Shown: positions 1-7,987, numbered from the stretch's first letter. The stretch: DNA of 64,000 nt from Cohnella faecalis (GCF_003570905.1 NZ_QXJM01000039.1:930001-994000), one strand, 5' to 3'. The notes: a model not told the origin generated them from the letters alone. Made by a program: numbers and translations.

Positions 1-1
1 T

Positions 2-355
2 GCTCCTTTCGGACCTATTTTATTGTTTGTGATGATTACATTGTATATCGTTTTTGTTTTCTCGCTCGTGAGAGAGGGCGCCAGTCTGTGGATTCAGATT
101 TGTATTTTGCTACTGGGAGCGACTGTTTTTGTCTCTGCAACGTTATTCATTAGCATGATCGTTCTCTTTGTCAGGCGAGAACTGGCCAAGCAGGGAGTCA
201 AACGTTGGTGCGCTGTTGCCTTAATTATTGCTTCGCCCGTTTTAGCGTTCGCCGTTAATCGTCTTGATATGTCCATCATTGTGCTCGTTATTCAAATTTT
301 AGGACTTGTTATGATGTCACGCTTCAAGCGGCCTTCGGAAATTGTTAGGCCATAA
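2..355 (+). CDS. Small polytopic membrane protein, 5' end probably outside the window
   Basis: I do not recognise this protein. The reading frame is open from base 2, and the first internal start-like codons (TTG at 23, ATG at 32) have no clear ribosome binding site, so the real start may lie upstream of the window. The visible part of at least 110 residues is almost all hydrophobic. It has about four membrane segments (roughly residues 1-17, 24-50, 64-80 and 84-101), short basic loops such as RRELAKQ, and a basic tail (RFKRPSEIVRP), consistent with a cytoplasmic C-terminus. The next gene starts about 40 bases downstream on the same strand. No function can be assigned. Confidence 0.55.
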   Translation, partial: APFGPILLFVMITLYIVFVFSLVREGASLWIQICILLLGATVFVSATLFISMIVLFVRRELAKQGVKRWCAVALIIASPVLAFAVNRLDMSIIVLVIQILGLVMMSRFKRPSEIVRP

Positions 356-396
356 ACTTTCAATATTGATCATGTTATTAATTCGGGGGACTGGGA

Positions 397-1338
397 ATGT
401 ACAATATAACGAATAAAAAAGCATTAAAGGTTGAAGCTGTTACGTTTGCAGAACTTGGAATGCAAGAGAATGATATAGAGGAACTTCTCAGAAATAGTAT
501 CGATATGCTTTGTGATGATGAGGAATCAATGCTTATAGTAGGGCGCCAAGTGAAGAATGAAAGTCTGGGAAGAAGCGATCTTACAGCTGTCGATAATAAC
601 GGGAATATTGTATTGATAGAAATTAAAAGAGATCGAAAAGATATTGAAAATCGTAAAGAGGCTTTTGAATTTCAGGCTATCCGATATGCTGCAAGTTACG
701 CGACTATAGTAGATGCCGATGATCTTGTTAAAAAGGTTTATGCACCCTACATTGAAAAATACAGAAGTGAGTTTGAGCTAGGTGAGCTTACCTCGTATGA
801 ACTTGGAATTAGGAAACTAAATGAATTTTTAAAAGTTAATGGCGCTGAAACTAGTTTCAACAAGAAACAAAAGATTATTCTTGTTGCCTCGGACTATGAT
901 GATCAGACATTGTCTGCCGTTGCTTGGCTAAATAGCAATAGCGTTGATATGAGTTGTTTTAAGCTCACACCTTTTAAAATTAATAACGAAGTGTTTTTAA
1001 GTGCTGAAAAACTATTGCCACTAACCAACTATGACGATTACTATGTCAATTTAATGGAGAAAACTCCATCCAGAATAAAGCAAAATAAAGACATTAAACG
1101 AAGGTCATTGCCTAAGATTGATGAAATGCTTCTTTGGGGAGTTGTCAAAGCAGGAGATACTATTGTAGCAAAAGGAAGAAACGATGAAGGAACCTTGCTT
1201 AGTAATGGAAATGTATTAGTCGAGGGCAAGGAAAAGTCATTGTTAGCTTGGCTAAAAGAAGTATTTGGTTGGTCCAATATTGCAACATATGATTTTTCCG
1301 TATTAAAAGAAAGTGGAAAGACTCTATCAAATTCGTGA
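397..1338 (+). CDS. PD-(D/E)XK nuclease-fold protein with RAMA-like C-terminus, frameshifted near its end
   Basis: The protein has 313 residues. Around residues 58-82 it shows the PD-(D/E)XK signature: GRSDLTAVD, a short turn, then VLIEIKRD. This is the fold of DUF91/RecB-like nucleases. The last 80 residues (LLWGVVKAGDTIVAKG, GNVLVEG, SLLAWLKEV) look like a RAMA domain, a module found in restriction and modification proteins. After residue T308 the frame closes early. In the next frame the sequence continues as YQIREEYMNKQ and stops at 1384, which is how a RAMA domain normally ends, so one base appears to be lost near 1325. The ATG at 397 follows a GGGGGA sequence. The gene is AT-richer than the later part of the window. 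DNA binding or cleavage is inferred from the fold, and a role in defence is possible. Confidence 0.7.
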   Translation: MYNITNKKALKVEAVTFAELGMQENDIEELLRNSIDMLCDDEESMLIVGRQVKNESLGRSDLTAVDNNGNIVLIEIKRDRKDIENRKEAFEFQAIRYAASYATIVDADDLVKKVYAPYIEKYRSEFELGELTSYELGIRKLNEFLKVNGAETSFNKKQKIILVASDYDDQTLSAVAWLNSNSVDMSCFKLTPFKINNEVFLSAEKLLPLTNYDDYYVNLMEKTPSRIKQNKDIKRRSLPKIDEMLLWGVVKAGDTIVAKGRNDEGTLLSNGNVLVEGKEKSLLAWLKEVFGWSNIATYDFSVLKESGKTLSNS

Positions 1339-1384
1339 AGAATACATGAATAAACAAGTTGCAGAAATGGCGGAAGAATTGTGA
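1339..1384 (+). pseudogene. Out-of-frame end of the RAMA domain
   Basis: In the frame one base off from the preceding gene, this stretch reads on as an EEYMNKQVAEMAEEL-type helix and stops with TGA at 1382-1384. It completes the RAMA-like domain, so the real end of the ancestral gene was probably 1384. Confidence 0.5.
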
Positions 1385-1646
1385 TTAACAGCGAAGTCCA
1401 AATAATAGGATAATGATTGGATTTGAGGCGAAAGCTGTCATTTCCGAGTGAACAGCAACCAAACAGAATCTTAGGCTTGTCATGCCCGCCTGAAAATTTC
1501 ACAAATATCCTCTTGTACGCACAAGGAAGCCCTACCTTAAATTAGAGCCAGTATGTTAATGGAGAGAGCCATCAAGTAAACGTTGGCTCTCAATCACCTA
1601 ATTTAACTATCGTGCCCGTTAGCTGAATGTATATTGATTGAGTTCG
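1385..1646. other. Non-coding gap with one hairpin
   Basis: I see no gene here. GAGAGCCA (1564-1571) pairs with TGGCTCTC (1584-1591). Neither side has a T-tract, so this is only a possible weak terminator between the convergent genes at 1384 and 1647. Confidence 0.35.
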
Positions 1647-2111
1647 TTATGACACAATGGATAATTCCATAAATATTTCAGCAATATCATTATCATTGTA
1701 TTTTGGTATCTCATAAAAGCCAAAACTTCGAAACACTGACATCGCTTTATAAGATTGTTTCTCAGTGTCCAACCTCAGCTTTATTAATCCAGCTTGTCTT
1801 GCAAATTCTATTATTTGGCTTATCATGCTTTTACCGTAGCCCTTATCTTGATATTCAGGTAAGACGAAGAACCTCTTAATTTCACCAATTCTGTTTTCAG
1901 AATCAATACCCTTTAAACCAATAGTCCCAATAACGCTCTGTTCTTCCTTCAATAACCAGAATCCGCCTCCCGTCTCAAAATATAGTAGTTCAATACTTCT
2001 AATATCGGAATGCGGCCCTTCAGGATCAAAGACATATCCTCTGGAAACATACATGGTTTTCATAAAGTCTTCCAATTGATCCTGGTCCGATCTAATGTAT
2101 CTCTGCAGCAA
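1647..2111 (-). CDS. GNAT family N-acetyltransferase
   Basis: This 154-residue protein has the layout of a GNAT acyltransferase. The central strand IGTIGLKG is followed by IKRFFVLPEYQDKGYGKSMI, which carries the acetyl-CoA pyrophosphate-binding motif (Q/RxxGxG/A; here QDKGYG) before the helix IIEFARQAG. The C-terminal part, LRLDTEKQSYKAMSVFRSFGF, is the usual strand and helix leading to the xxGF motif. The start is a TTG at 2109-2111 behind AGAGGGG. The substrate cannot be predicted. The protein is soluble and the gene appears to be monocistronic, reading toward the 397-1384 gene. Confidence 0.85.
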   Translation of the reverse strand: MLQRYIRSDQDQLEDFMKTMYVSRGYVFDPEGPHSDIRSIELLYFETGGGFWLLKEEQSVIGTIGLKGIDSENRIGEIKRFFVLPEYQDKGYGKSMISQIIEFARQAGLIKLRLDTEKQSYKAMSVFRSFGFYEIPKYNDNDIAEIFMELSIVS

Positions 2112-2366
2112 TAAGCATTCCCCTCTCTCGTGGATAGAACTTCTTTACTCTCGTCTTCAAACCTCATCCTTAGAATACGTCGTTACATCTTCTTTGCATG
2201 AACATTCGTCAAATGATTAAACACTCTTTTTCTTGCATAGACTTTCTTATCAAAATGCTTGCCATTGCAAGGCATACACCTGGCTAACCTTTTTACATAA
2301 AATTATACCGTATGAAAAAATCAATAGGGCACTTGCGATCTTCGAGAAGGCATGGATTCTAGATCT
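2112..2366. other. Intergenic region without recognisable features
   Basis: This stretch lies between two minus-strand genes, upstream of the GNAT gene and downstream of the terminator at 2367. An open frame runs across it on the plus strand from 2233, but it has no ribosome binding site and no recognisable protein. I see no promoter I would defend. Confidence 0.3.
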
Positions 2367-2419
2367 TAAAAAAAGCGTAAGTTCTCAGGCTGGAACAGCC
2401 TCGGAGCTTGCGCTTTTTT
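2367..2419 (-). terminator. Rho-independent terminator, potentially bidirectional
   Basis: An imperfect stem runs from AAAAAAGCG through AGGCTG, a GAAC loop, and AGCCT to CGCTTTTTT. Read on the minus strand it ends in a T-run, placing it about 120 bases after the stop of the 2537-3175 gene. Confidence 0.8.
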
Positions 2420-2536
2420 CGAATTTTATTACTCCGATTGAAATGATAGGAAACCCACTTTCTTCGATCACGCGCCTCTGTCGGCTTATTGCACGAAGGG
2501 AGAAAGTAAGATTTCTAAGGTATTTGCCCACTCCAT

Positions 2537-3175
2537 CTATACGACTGAAAGGCTTGCTCTCGGGCTCGATGCAATCCGGCGATATTCCTCCTGAATCTGT
2601 TCGAAGGTGTCGCGGTACTTGTCCAACACCATTCGTCTGAACGGGATTATCATTTGCGAGGCAAGCACTTCCTGAACATCCAGCCTCATAATTCTGTCGT
2701 TGAGGACGTGTTTCACATCCGCCACTTGGTGGAAACCGAGTTTCCCGTAAAACCTGTTGTTATACTCCAGCTTGGTAGAGACATTAAATATGCTTCCGGC
2801 ATTGCAGGACGCTGCGAATTCGAAGCCGAGGGAGCAGAGGATCATCGTCAAGGTGCTCATTTTATTGCAATTGCGGATTCCCAATTTTCTCAGTTCCATA
2901 TCGTTGCCGGTTTTGAACCGGGACAGGTCTACTCCGAAGAGCCTTTCGCACTCCAATAACCCGTTCGCATCCGGTACGCAGATTGACAATGTTCCCATGA
3001 CAATCTCATCTTCAACAGCAATCAGATGGATATGCCGCTCATCTCTTTCTACCATATAAGAAGCCGACACGTCATGGGGATTGTTCAAATCCGATGTCAG
3101 TTTTTTGTAAAAGGCAGCTCTCAAGTCGTAAATGCCATGAAATTCTTTCTCGGTTTTGGCTACTTTGTAAATCAC
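2537..3175 (-). CDS. Acyltransferase-fold protein resembling N-acyl amino acid synthases (FeeM-like)
   Basis: The 212-residue protein begins with GTG at 3173-3175 behind GGAGGAG. The pattern fits the GNAT-related FeeM/autoinducer-synthase group: an N-terminal YDLRAAFYKK helix, then a strand HLIAVEDEIVMGTLSI, the segment MELRKLGIRN where the family has a conserved E-x-(S/R)-(R/K)-L, and a late FYGKLGFHQV. Relatives join an acyl group to an amino acid or polyamine. Neither substrate nor product can be told from the sequence. It has no signal peptide and is probably cytoplasmic. It is transcribed alone, and its promoter should lie in the AT-rich stretch 3180-3300. An unrelated GNAT function is possible. 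Confidence 0.55.
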   Translation of the reverse strand: MIYKVAKTEKEFHGIYDLRAAFYKKLTSDLNNPHDVSASYMVERDERHIHLIAVEDEIVMGTLSICVPDANGLLECERLFGVDLSRFKTGNDMELRKLGIRNCNKMSTLTMILCSLGFEFAASCNAGSIFNVSTKLEYNNRFYGKLGFHQVADVKHVLNDRIMRLDVQEVLASQMIIPFRRMVLDKYRDTFEQIQEEYRRIASSPRASLSVV

Positions 3176-3370
3176 GATGGTCTCCTCCGGCGAACTCTAA
3201 TTACGCAGCGAACGGCTCGTATTCGTTATCGAATTAATATTAACAGAAAAAGGTTAAATCCAGTTAAAGTAGGGAATAATATTTGAAAATTTATCTAAAT
3301 TATATGAAATGAAAGGTATAATATAGCTATTAAAAGAGTCATAAATAATTGTTTAAAAGGAGTATTTCAC

Positions 3371-3946
3371 ATGACAAAAAATGAAAGCAATATAGAACAG
3401 TTATCGCCGGAGCAAAGTGAAGATCTACTCAAAACATTGAAAGCCCGATTCGAGAAAAATAGGAACCGCCATCAAGGTGTGGAATGGGCTAACGTACTAG
3501 CAAAGCTCGAAGCTCATAATGACAAACTGTGGTCGCTCCATGAAATGGAGAGAACGGGTGGTGAACCTGATGTTGTTGATTATGACGCTAAGACGGGCGA
3601 ATACATCTTCTACGATTGTTCGGCGGAAAGTCCTAAGGGGCGCAGAAGCATTTGTTACGACCGAGCGGCGCTGGATTCAAGGAAAGAACATAAACCACAA
3701 AATAATGCGATTGAAATGGCAGCTTTCATGGGCATTGAGGTTCTGACAGAAGAACAATACCGGGAGCTGCAAAAGCTGGGAAGCTTCGATTTGAAAACTT
3801 CGAGCTGGGTGAAAACTCCTGCTAACATTAGAAAGCTCGGGGGAGCCATTTTTTGCGATTGTCGCTACGACACTGTCTTCATGTACCACAATGGAGCTGA
3901 ATCCTACTATGCCGCAAGAGGGTTCCGTGGCTCGCTAAGAGTCTAG
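3371..3946 (+). CDS. DUF4256 family protein
   Basis: This 191-residue cytoplasmic protein matches the DUF4256 family in length and in its conserved blocks: RFEKNRNRHQGVEW near the N-terminus, LHEMERTGGEPDVV, the strand YIFYDCSAESPKGRRSICYD, the middle helix NAIEMAAFMGIEVLTEEQY, and the C-terminal AIFCDCRYDTVFMYHNGAESYYAARGFRG. The family is widespread but has no established function. The ATG at 3371 lies about 8 bases behind AAAAGGAG. Upstream is a very AT-rich segment with TATAAT at 3318-3323, a plausible -10 box, but I see no convincing -35 at the right distance. The gene stands alone, and the repeat region follows. Confidence 0.85.
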   Translation: MTKNESNIEQLSPEQSEDLLKTLKARFEKNRNRHQGVEWANVLAKLEAHNDKLWSLHEMERTGGEPDVVDYDAKTGEYIFYDCSAESPKGRRSICYDRAALDSRKEHKPQNNAIEMAAFMGIEVLTEEQYRELQKLGSFDLKTSSWVKTPANIRKLGGAIFCDCRYDTVFMYHNGAESYYAARGFRGSLRV

Positions 3947-3980
3947 AGCAAGCTACTTTGGTTTCAAGGGTCAGAGCCAC

Positions 3981-4315
3981 TTTGTGCGATTTATCGTTAC
4001 TACTTAGGTGACCGTAGTAGTAACACCCACAGTTTCTATTTGCGACGGATGACGGGCAAGCGCTCGATTTAAGACACCCACGGTTTCTATTCGCGGCGGA
4101 TGGCGGACGAGCGCTCGATTTAAGACACCCACAGTTTCTATTCGCGGCGGATGACGGGCAAGCGCTCGATTTAAGACACCTACAGTTTCTATTCGCAGCG
4201 GATGGCGGATTTCCGGTCCTTAGAATTAAGGGGAACCTAAGTAGTAACGAAGAATCGTACAAATAGGCTGGGTTTGAGCGGCGTAGGCTGAGTTTTGTAC
4301 GATTTATCGCACAAA
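3981..4315. repeat. Nested inverted repeats enclosing a 51-bp tandem array
   Basis: Three pairs of perfect inverted repeats lie around the array. TTTGTGCGAT (3981-3990) pairs with ATCGCACAAA (4306-4315). TCGTTACTACTTAGGT (3994-4009) pairs with ACCTAAGTAGTAACGA (4235-4250). AATCGTACAAA (4253-4263) pairs with TTTGTACGATT (4294-4304). The two outer pairs would fold the whole block into one large hairpin-like structure with the tandem array in the loop. I see no transposase. Confidence 0.8.
4023..4210. repeat. Tandem array, 51-bp unit, 3 full copies plus one partial
   Basis: Units start at 4023, 4074, 4125 and 4176, exactly 51 bases apart. Each begins ACACC(C/T)AC(A/G)GTTTCTATT, continues GCGGCGGATG-like, and ends CGCTCGATTTAAG. 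The fourth copy is lost after about 35 bases. Copies differ at a few positions (GACGGGCAA versus GGCGGACGA). There is no spacer variation of the CRISPR kind. Confidence 0.9.
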
Positions 4316-4414
4316 ATGTGGGGAAGCGGTGGCCTCGAACGAGACTTTATACGATATTTCGAATAAAGCGGCGAAAAGGAGGCCGAACATTTTGCTAGAT
4401 AGGGACGGGAGTAT

Positions 4415-5305
4415 ATGAAAAAAGTATTCATTCTTGGAGGCACGACCTTCGATTCGATCGTATATTTGCAAAATTTGCCGAAGCCTGAACCGCAGACGAT
4501 TCATTATGCCCCTTATCACGAGACAATGGGCTCTACCGGGGCGAGCAAGGCGCTTAACTTGACGAAGCTGAACGTCGCTAACACGCTTCACTCCATCATC
4601 GGCAACGATTGGTACGGGGAACAAATCGTGCAGAAGCTTGAAGCGGCCGGTGTCCGGTTCCTATACGACGTCGATCCGAAAGGGACGGAAAGGCATATTA
4701 ATTTGCTCGATGAGAATGGCGGCAGAATTTCGATTTTTATTACGCAGTCTTCCTCCGAGCTTGAGTTGAATCTGGCCGTGATTGAGGAAGAGATCCGAAC
4801 ATGCGACGCGATCATCCTCAACATTATCGGTTACACGAAGCAGCTTTTGCCTCTTTTGAAGAAATACAACAAGCCCGTCTGGACGGATCTGCACGATTAT
4901 AATGTCGGCAATCCGTACCACGAAGACTTTATCGACATGGCCGATTACATCTTTGTGAGCTCGGACAATATGCCGGATTATCGGCCGGTTATGGAGCAAT
5001 GGATCGCCAGAGGCAAGGAGCTGGTTGTATGCACGCATGGTAAAGGCGGGTCGACCGCACTGACGAAGGACGGACAATGGATTGAAACGCCGATTATTCG
5101 GGATTATCCGTATAAAGACGCCAATGGCGCTGGAGACAGCTTTTTCTCCGGATTTATGTACGGCGCTTTCCAAAGCAAATCTGTCGAAGAGTGCTTGAAG
5201 CTCGGAACGATTGTGGCGGGGCTGTGCATTACTTCAAGCGAGCTGGCGTATGAAGGCTTGAGCGAGGAATTGGTAACGAAGGAATTTGAAAAATATTACG
5301 GTTGA
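4415..5305 (+). CDS. PfkB family carbohydrate kinase
   Basis: The protein has 296 residues, typical for the ribokinase/PfkB family. The N-terminal strand KKVFILGGTTFDSIVYL and the conserved glycine-rich substrate lid (ETMGSTGASKALNLTKL, about residues 36-52) are present. So is the C-terminal signature DANGAGDSFFSGF (about residues 232-244), which carries the catalytic aspartate and the anion-hole GAGD. It should phosphorylate a sugar or nucleoside with ATP in the cytoplasm; the substrate cannot be told. The ATG at 4415 has only a loose purine-rich stretch upstream. The DUF1906 gene follows 39 bases downstream on the same strand and may be cotranscribed. Confidence 0.88.
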   Translation: MKKVFILGGTTFDSIVYLQNLPKPEPQTIHYAPYHETMGSTGASKALNLTKLNVANTLHSIIGNDWYGEQIVQKLEAAGVRFLYDVDPKGTERHINLLDENGGRISIFITQSSSELELNLAVIEEEIRTCDAIILNIIGYTKQLLPLLKKYNKPVWTDLHDYNVGNPYHEDFIDMADYIFVSSDNMPDYRPVMEQWIARGKELVVCTHGKGGSTALTKDGQWIETPIIRDYPYKDANGAGDSFFSGFMYGAFQSKSVEECLKLGTIVAGLCITSSELAYEGLSEELVTKEFEKYYG

Positions 5306-5344
5306 AGCTGCAAAAGGTTAGAAACAGGAGAGGGGAAGTCGGAA

Positions 5345-5926
5345 ATGGCAAAAGGAATCGATTGCTCCGTAGAGCTGAACGCCAAGACAGCAGCGGCTCT
5401 ATATGCGGAGGGATACCGGTTCGCGGCGCGGTATCTCGTACCGAAGGCAACAAAACGGCTTACCGGGCCGGAGGCGGCGAGCATTACGGCTGCGGGCTTG
5501 CAAATCGTCAGCGTGTTCGAAACGTTGGCGGAACGATCGCTCGGCGGCGCTGCCAATGGCAGCATCGATGGCGCAGAAGCGCTTCAGCAAGCGAAATTGG
5601 TCGGCCAGCCGCTCGGCAGCGCTATCTACTTTGCTGTCGATTACGATGCCCAGCCTCAGCATTTTGCCGCTATTGAAGCCTATCTAAGAGCTGCTGCTGC
5701 GGCAATCCCGGGTTACATAATCGGTGTCTACGGCTCTTACGCGGTAGTCGAAGAAATGGCCAAACGAGGCGCTAGCAAACATTTCTGGCAAACGTACGCC
5801 TGGAGCCGCGGTTTGAAAAGCAATCATGCGAACTTATACCAATACCAGAACGGAGCCACTGCGGCAGGCCTTTCGGTCGATCTTGACGAAGCTATCGGCA
5901 ACGTAGGTTGGTGGAGCGCCAAGTAG
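5345..5926 (+). CDS. DUF1906 (Rv2525c-like) glycoside-hydrolase-like protein
   Basis: The 193-residue protein forms one TIM-barrel-like domain of the DUF1906/Rv2525c group. Conserved features are the opening GIDCS, the strand RFAARYLVP, IYFAVDYD near residue 100, IIGVYGSY, WQTYAWSRG, LYQYQNG and the closing VDLDEA. The family is related to GH25-type lysozymes, and members are thought to act on cell-wall glycans. No signal peptide is present, so it is either cytoplasmic or released by lysis or another route. The start has AGGAGAGGGG upstream. The gene is convergent with, and shares a terminator with, the injection-system operon. A role as a wall hydrolase for particle release is an inference from position only. 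Confidence 0.8.
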   Translation: MAKGIDCSVELNAKTAAALYAEGYRFAARYLVPKATKRLTGPEAASITAAGLQIVSVFETLAERSLGGAANGSIDGAEALQQAKLVGQPLGSAIYFAVDYDAQPQHFAAIEAYLRAAAAAIPGYIIGVYGSYAVVEEMAKRGASKHFWQTYAWSRGLKSNHANLYQYQNGATAAGLSVDLDEAIGNVGWWSAK

Positions 5927-5959
5927 AATCAATAGAATCTGGCATGCTGAACAAAAAAA

Positions 5960-6001
5960 GGGTCGTTCCCGAGGTCTATTGAGACCTCTGGGACGGCCCT
6001 T
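5960..6001 (-). terminator. Terminator of the injection-system operon
   Basis: GGGTCGTTCCCGAGGTC pairs with GACCTCTGGGACGGCCC around the loop TATTGA. On the minus strand it is followed by seven T residues (AAAAAAA at 5953-5959 on the plus strand). It lies directly after the last gene of the minus-strand operon, and may also stop transcripts from the plus-strand DUF1906 gene. Confidence 0.9.
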
Positions 6002-6002
6002 T

Positions 6003-7295
6003 CTAATAGCGGAAGGAGCGATTCAGCGTCAGCGTGTACGTGTAATCGCCGCGCCAAGCGGAGGAAACGGTAACGATTCGGTCGCCGTTGACGGGAATCG
6101 GCGTCGCGACCCCGGCCGATACGTTGGGACCCGCAACGGCGAGAGTAATTGCGGAGTCGCCGACGGTCACGGCGAAGGACGAAGGCTCGCCGGGCCTATA
6201 GACGATTTCCGCATCGACGGCCCATTGGAAGCCGTCCTTGTTCTGCTTCCAGCCGAGCACTCCCGTAAAGTCGCGGCTGAGCGCCGGCTGCTTCCATGGA
6301 CCGGACGCAGGCCCTTGGCTTAGCGGCACATGGTCGCCATACCCGAGCGCGGTTATCGCGAGCGGGCGGGACGCCGCATCTGCGTCAAGCGCCAGCGGAG
6401 CAGCCAATTCAGCTCGAAACCAGAAGCCGTCCTCCGTCGCGATATAGTCGTCCGGAAGCGAAGACAGATTCGTCACGAAGCGCAAGTAAGGACGTTCGAC
6501 CGGCGTTTGGCGCTGCTCATCGACCGTCGTGATCTGAAGGCAGAGCCGAAGCTTCGACTGGGGCAGCTTGGAGAAGCGCAGCCAGATCGCGGCAAGCGAG
6601 CAAGCTCCGGCGGGTTTGCCGTCCGGGTTCGTCAGCGGAATGGTCTGGCCGATCTGGAACGTCTCGCTGACCGTTACGTCGGAAGCGTGCGCGGTTTTTA
6701 CCGACCCTGTCGGGGAACGTCCTGCGATTTGACCGGTCATCGTCAAATCCAGATCGGCCGCTCCCGAGTCGCCGGCCCAGGGCCATTTGAGCGTGAATGT
6801 CCGATCGTTATGTACGCCGTCCAGACGGACGGGGTAGACGAATGTGCAAGGCGTACGCATCCATTGCCCGTCCAGCGCTACATTGACAGTAAGCGACGGC
6901 AAATTTTCCACCTTATACGTATCGTCGTGCACCTTGATGGGAGGGTCCGGCCTGTATACGAGCCGAAGCGCGGTGCGACGGCTTTCGTCGGCGATGTTGA
7001 TCGGCGATGCCTCCCACGCCCGATTCGCGAAGACGGACAAATCGTCGCAAAGCAGCGTAACGGCAGCGCCTCCGCCGAGGGTGAAGCTCTGGAGCGGGAT
7101 GTCGCTGCCGACGGATACGTTCAAGTGGGCCGAGACAGGCGCATTCTGCAAAGCAGGCGCAGCCAAAGTTACGAGAAGCTTCGTGAACAGGAGATCGTAA
7201 GGACCTTCCAGCCAGACGTTCGTCGGTAAAAAGGGCGTTAGCGTAAGCTGTGCGCCGAGCTGTTGGTCCGTCAGCGAAATGACGGCATCTGCCAT
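6003..7295 (-). CDS. Unassigned last protein of the injection-system operon, beta-rich
   Basis: I do not recognise this 430-residue protein. It is rich in predicted beta strands with many Ser, Thr, Pro and Trp residues, has no signal peptide or membrane segment, and no coiled coil. Segments such as VNVALDGQWMRTPCTFVYP and FTLKWPWAGDSG suggest stacked beta-sandwich domains, as in structural or receptor-binding tail proteins. The ATG at 7295 is preferred over the GTG at 7304 because AGGTGA lies at a proper distance. It is the final gene before the operon terminator, where tail clusters often encode fibres, fibre chaperones or payloads. A direct function is not supported by the sequence. Confidence 0.75.
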   Translation of the reverse strand: MADAVISLTDQQLGAQLTLTPFLPTNVWLEGPYDLLFTKLLVTLAAPALQNAPVSAHLNVSVGSDIPLQSFTLGGGAAVTLLCDDLSVFANRAWEASPINIADESRRTALRLVYRPDPPIKVHDDTYKVENLPSLTVNVALDGQWMRTPCTFVYPVRLDGVHNDRTFTLKWPWAGDSGAADLDLTMTGQIAGRSPTGSVKTAHASDVTVSETFQIGQTIPLTNPDGKPAGACSLAAIWLRFSKLPQSKLRLCLQITTVDEQRQTPVERPYLRFVTNLSSLPDDYIATEDGFWFRAELAAPLALDADAASRPLAITALGYGDHVPLSQGPASGPWKQPALSRDFTGVLGWKQNKDGFQWAVDAEIVYRPGEPSSFAVTVGDSAITLAVAGPNVSAGVATPIPVNGDRIVTVSSAWRGDYTYTLTLNRSFRY

Positions 7296-7315
7296 AAGGA
7301 TCACCTGCCTCTTCG

Positions 7316-7987
7316 TTAAGTGCCCTCGGGCGGTTTGATAACGTTCACGGCTTGCGGAGCACGGCGGATGAACGCGGATTCCGTACGCAACGGGCTCATT
7401 CTGAAAATGAAGCTCGCTTCAAGCGGAATATCCCATTGGCGCAAGCCTTCGTCGTTCAACGGCACGATGGATGTCGATACCATGCGCAGGTCGGTCCAAG
7501 CTAGCGCTGCGGACGATGTGCCTGCTTGTATCGCAATCGTGCCGACCGGCGCAGGGCGGGCCGGATCCGGGGCTGCGCCGCTTGGAGCGGCGACAGGCGG
7601 TTCCTTGAGGCCTGCCAGCAAAGTAAAAGCGGCCAAATCGATCGCGTGAACGTTGCTTTGCTCGGCATTAGCATCAGATTCGCTTGTCGCCGTTGAGCCC
7701 GCCGCGTCGCCGCCGAGCTCATGCGAGGTCTGACCTAGAAGCCTTAGCGAAATGCGGCAAGTTCCGACCACTTGATCGGGTGACGGAGCCGTTCCGCCAA
7801 CGGCGGGGGCCAGCCCGGCCACTTGAATTTGTACGAGGACGTCGCTGTTGTTTAGTCTTCTGCCCTGTCCGTTGTTAAGCACTCCGATGTCCGTATAGAT
7901 CGTTCCCAGCCATCCGCTCTGTTGACCGAGCGATTCGAGGCGATCGGCTACCCAAGCGGCCAGACGAGCTTCCAGCGCCCGAATCAT
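7316..7987 (-). CDS. Unassigned tail-cluster protein
   Basis: The gene encodes 223 residues if started at the ATG at 7987, which overlaps the stop of the fibre gene as ATGA, a sign of translational coupling. A longer open frame extends to 8296, but its extra residues are Arg/Cys-rich shadow sequence of the fibre gene. The protein starts MIRALEARLAAWVADRLESLG, followed by a beta-rich section, an Ala/Ser/Pro-rich stretch near residues 100-145, and a second beta-rich end. I cannot match it to a family. Its position after the fibre suggests a fibre-associated or baseplate-peripheral part. Confidence 0.7.
   Translation of the reverse strand: MIRALEARLAAWVADRLESLGQQSGWLGTIYTDIGVLNNGQGRRLNNSDVLVQIQVAGLAPAVGGTAPSPDQVVGTCRISLRLLGQTSHELGGDAAGSTATSESDANAEQSNVHAIDLAAFTLLAGLKEPPVAAPSGAAPDPARPAPVGTIAIQAGTSSAALAWTDLRMVSTSIVPLNDEGLRQWDIPLEASFIFRMSPLRTESAFIRRAPQAVNVIKPPEGT

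Noticed and set aside
1605..1630. AACTATCGTGCCCGTTAG motif near the GNAT gene as a mobile-cassette site
   Set aside because: Similar sequences seem to accompany GNAT genes in Bacillus, but I see only one copy and no paired site, so no claim is made.
2233..2640. 135-codon plus-strand frame
   Set aside because: It runs through a terminator hairpin and overlaps the acyltransferase gene antisense; no ribosome binding site or recognisable protein.
3241..3270. Possible PhoP box TTAACA/TTAAAT/TTAAAG before the DUF4256 gene
   Set aside because: Spacing is 14 and 10 bases rather than a regular 11, and the sequence is generally AT-rich.
4023..4210. CRISPR array at the first 51-bp repeat (also considered for 37780-38510)
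   Set aside because: Units are contiguous tandem copies with only scattered substitutions, no repeat/spacer structure and no cas genes.
6330..7229. 299-codon plus-strand frame, and similar long plus-strand frames at 13928-14710 and 16674-17588
   Set aside because: These lie antisense to well-supported injection-system genes, are Arg/Ala/His-rich as expected for GC-rich shadows, and lack ribosome binding sites.
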